Assembly: GCA_023459355.1 (NCBI GenBank)
Contig: JAEWUM010000049.1
Span: forward strand, 1-64,000
Reading direction: 5' to 3'
DNA: 64,000 nucleotides
Source: Bacteroidota bacterium
GTDB taxonomy: Bacteria; Bacteroidota; Bacteroidia; Bacteroidales; Paludibacteraceae
Under the pieces are notes generated by a model, which made no database searches, had not been told where the DNA came from, and worked only from the letters and a program-made list of their open reading frames with translations. Below, piece after piece: positions 62,800 to 64,000 of this stretch. Made by a program: the position numbers and the translations under genes. Every line of letters starts with the position of its first letter. Within the stretch, counting starts at the first letter, position 1.

Positions 62800-63258
62800 A
62801 TGAAAAACAATTCCCTGAAATACGAAGAAGCACTCTACAAATCGGCTGCATATTGCTCACAATCTGAGCATTGTATATCTGATTTAAGGAACAAACTGAC
62901 CCAATGGGGTGTAATGGAATCCGATTGGGATAAAATTATCCGGTATCTGGTTGATGAAAATTACATCAATGAGAGTCGTTATGCCATTGCATTTACAAAA
63001 GATAAATTCAGGTACAACAAATGGGGAAAAATAAAAATCAGGCTGGAACTGAATCAAAAAAGAATTAGCAAAGAACTGATTGAAGCGGCACTTGAAGAAA
63101 TAGATGAAGAAGAGTATAAGGAAATGATTATCCGGCTGGCGAAAGAAAAAGAAAGAAAAATAATTTATCAGAACGATTATGAAAGGAGAGGTCAATTATA
63201 CCGTTATCTCTCAGGTAAAGGCTTCGAGATGGACGTAATCAGTAAGATAATACAGTAG
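62800..63258 (+). CDS. recX: Regulatory protein RecX
   Basis: A 152-residue cytoplasmic protein that modulates RecA filament activity. Three helical repeats typical of RecX are visible: YEEALYKSAAYCSQSEHCISDLRNKL at the start, DWDKIIRYLVDENYINESRYAIAFTKDKFRYNKWGKIKIRLELNQKRIS in the middle (with the diagnostic YINESRYA-type segment), and YRYLSGKGFEMDVISKII at the end. Length is typical. It is transcribed divergently from the TetR operon; recA is not in the window. Confidence 0.93.
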   Translation: MKNNSLKYEEALYKSAAYCSQSEHCISDLRNKLTQWGVMESDWDKIIRYLVDENYINESRYAIAFTKDKFRYNKWGKIKIRLELNQKRISKELIEAALEEIDEEEYKEMIIRLAKEKERKIIYQNDYERRGQLYRYLSGKGFEMDVISKIIQ

Positions 63259-63274
63259 GGACTTAGGGGTAGGA

Positions 63275-63291
63275 GGCGTATGCCATACGCC
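63275..63291. repeat. Perfect 17-nt palindrome after recX
   Basis: GGCGTATG and CATACGCC around a central C, 16 bp after the recX stop. This GGCGTATGCCATACGCC motif belongs to a family of interspersed palindromes common in intergenic DNA. It may end recX transcription, though no U-run follows. Confidence 0.7.
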
Positions 63292-63318
63292 CCAACAGCG
63301 CCCAACATATAACAACAA

Positions 63319-64000
63319 ATGAAACTCAATACAAAAAAAATATCTGACGGCTTTCTCAGCATGGTAGAAAAGGGAGGCAATGCACTTCCACACCCTGCGG
63401 CACTTTTCGCGCTGTTCGCGTTAGGCACCCTCGTTCTATCGGGAATTGCAGCCTGGCTGGGTTGGCAGGGGATTAATCCAGCTACCGGTGAAACCATCAA
63501 AGCGGTAAATTTACTTTCGGTGGAAGGTTTGCACCGCATTTTGTTAGAGATGGTAACAAACTACACCGGATTTGCTCCATTGGGAATCGTAATGGTGGCC
63601 ATGCTGGGCGTTGGGATTGCTAACAGCAGCGGACTGGTTAAGGCATTTGTTAACTCCATGCTAATCAAAGCCCCACGTAAAATGATAACGTTCGCAGTTG
63701 TTTTTACAGGAGTTATTTCTAACATAGCATCTGACCTGGGTTACATCGTGATTATCCCCATGGCGGGTGTTATTTTCCATTCCTTAGGCAGGCACCCGAT
63801 TGCCGGGATGTCGGCAGCATTTGCAGGCGTAAGCGGTGGCTTCAGCGCTAACCTGCTTATCGGCACCATCGACCCTTTGTTGGCCGGTTTATCGACAGAA
63901 GCTGCTACCATCATCGATCCGGATTATTATGTGATGCCGACGGCCAACTATTATTTCATGGTGGTATCCACTTTTGTAATTGCATTCGCGGGTACCTGGG
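63319..64000 (+). CDS. AbgT-family transporter, 3'-truncated by the window edge
   Basis: The first 227 residues of an inner-membrane AbgT/MtrF-type transporter: MKLNTKKISDGFLSMVEKGGNALPHPAALFALFAL, then GFAPLGIVMVAMLGVGIANSSGLVKAF, ITFAVVFTGVISNIASDLGYIVIIPMAG and GVSGGFSANLLIGTIDPLLAGLSTEAA. The SNIASDLGY and AGVSGGFSAN segments are AbgT signatures. E. coli AbgT imports p-aminobenzoyl-glutamate; relatives are proposed drug or folate-precursor carriers. The frame stays open to base 64000, so the rest lies outside the window. It begins 60 bp after recX, separated by a palindrome; whether the two share a transcript is unclear. Confidence 0.9.
   Translation, partial: MKLNTKKISDGFLSMVEKGGNALPHPAALFALFALGTLVLSGIAAWLGWQGINPATGETIKAVNLLSVEGLHRILLEMVTNYTGFAPLGIVMVAMLGVGIANSSGLVKAFVNSMLIKAPRKMITFAVVFTGVISNIASDLGYIVIIPMAGVIFHSLGRHPIAGMSAAFAGVSGGFSANLLIGTIDPLLAGLSTEAATIIDPDYYVMPTANYYFMVVSTFVIAFAGTW

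Overview
The window comes from a Bacteroidota chromosome, most likely Bacteroidales. The family is not settled by the sequence; a Paludibacter/Dysgonomonas-like relative is my guess. The evidence is two SusC/SusD polysaccharide utilisation loci (PULs), hybrid two-component regulators, type IX secretion (T9SS) C-terminal tails, TTTG-N19-TAnnTTTG promoters and moderate-to-low GC. No rRNA, tRNA, CRISPR array or intact insertion sequence was seen.

Layout. 1-2432: the end of a TonB-dependent receptor and a DUF2271-like secreted protein, followed by a 23-bp tandem hairpin repeat. 2540-24749 (minus strand): a fructan PUL. It has a fructose-type hybrid sensor like B. thetaiotaomicron BT1754, a fructokinase, a sugar porter, four GH32 enzymes, SusC/SusD, and three DUF4960-like modules (two free, one fused to LamG-GH32). 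24877-46775 (minus strand): a second PUL that looks directed at a GlcNAc-containing glycan. It has SusC/SusD, a fasciclin-like lipoprotein, an Ig-like lipoprotein, two GH20 enzymes, a glucosamine-6-phosphate deaminase, three paralogous TIM-barrel proteins with a GH18-like but altered motif, a propeller-type hybrid sensor and a CBM9-like protein. 47050-52800: housekeeping genes (methyltransferase, ung, PatB-type lyase, a phosphatase-fold protein without its metal ligands, hisB). 53092-54342: two ORF6N-domain genes. 54451-56127: a YidE/AspT-type transporter. 56270-62625: an envelope-lipid or lipoprotein ABC system with its own TetR regulator. 62800-64000: recX and the start of an AbgT-type transporter.

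How the genes work together. In both PULs glycan would be bound and cut at the surface by lipoproteins and T9SS cargo, imported by SusCD, trimmed in the periplasm, and taken into the cytoplasm (fructose by the sugar porter and fructokinase; amino sugar towards the deaminase). Each PUL carries its own hybrid sensor. Two fructan genes share a 22-bp-spaced direct-repeat motif exactly 21 bp above a -7-like element, a candidate operator.

Most unusual signals: (1) both ORF6N genes contain a perfect palindrome at the same codon position, with six sequence differences that are all compensated in the opposite arm; (2) degenerate 7-bp-period tracts lie across or next to the stop codons of seven genes, and one is split by a MITE with a TATTA duplication whose removal restores the 7-bp register; (3) the three GH18-like barrel proteins with DGxSADxE; (4) a PafA-like protein that lost its Zn ligands; (5) a GH32 domain with Glu at the nucleophile position; (6) nested inverted repeats inside the ABC operon.
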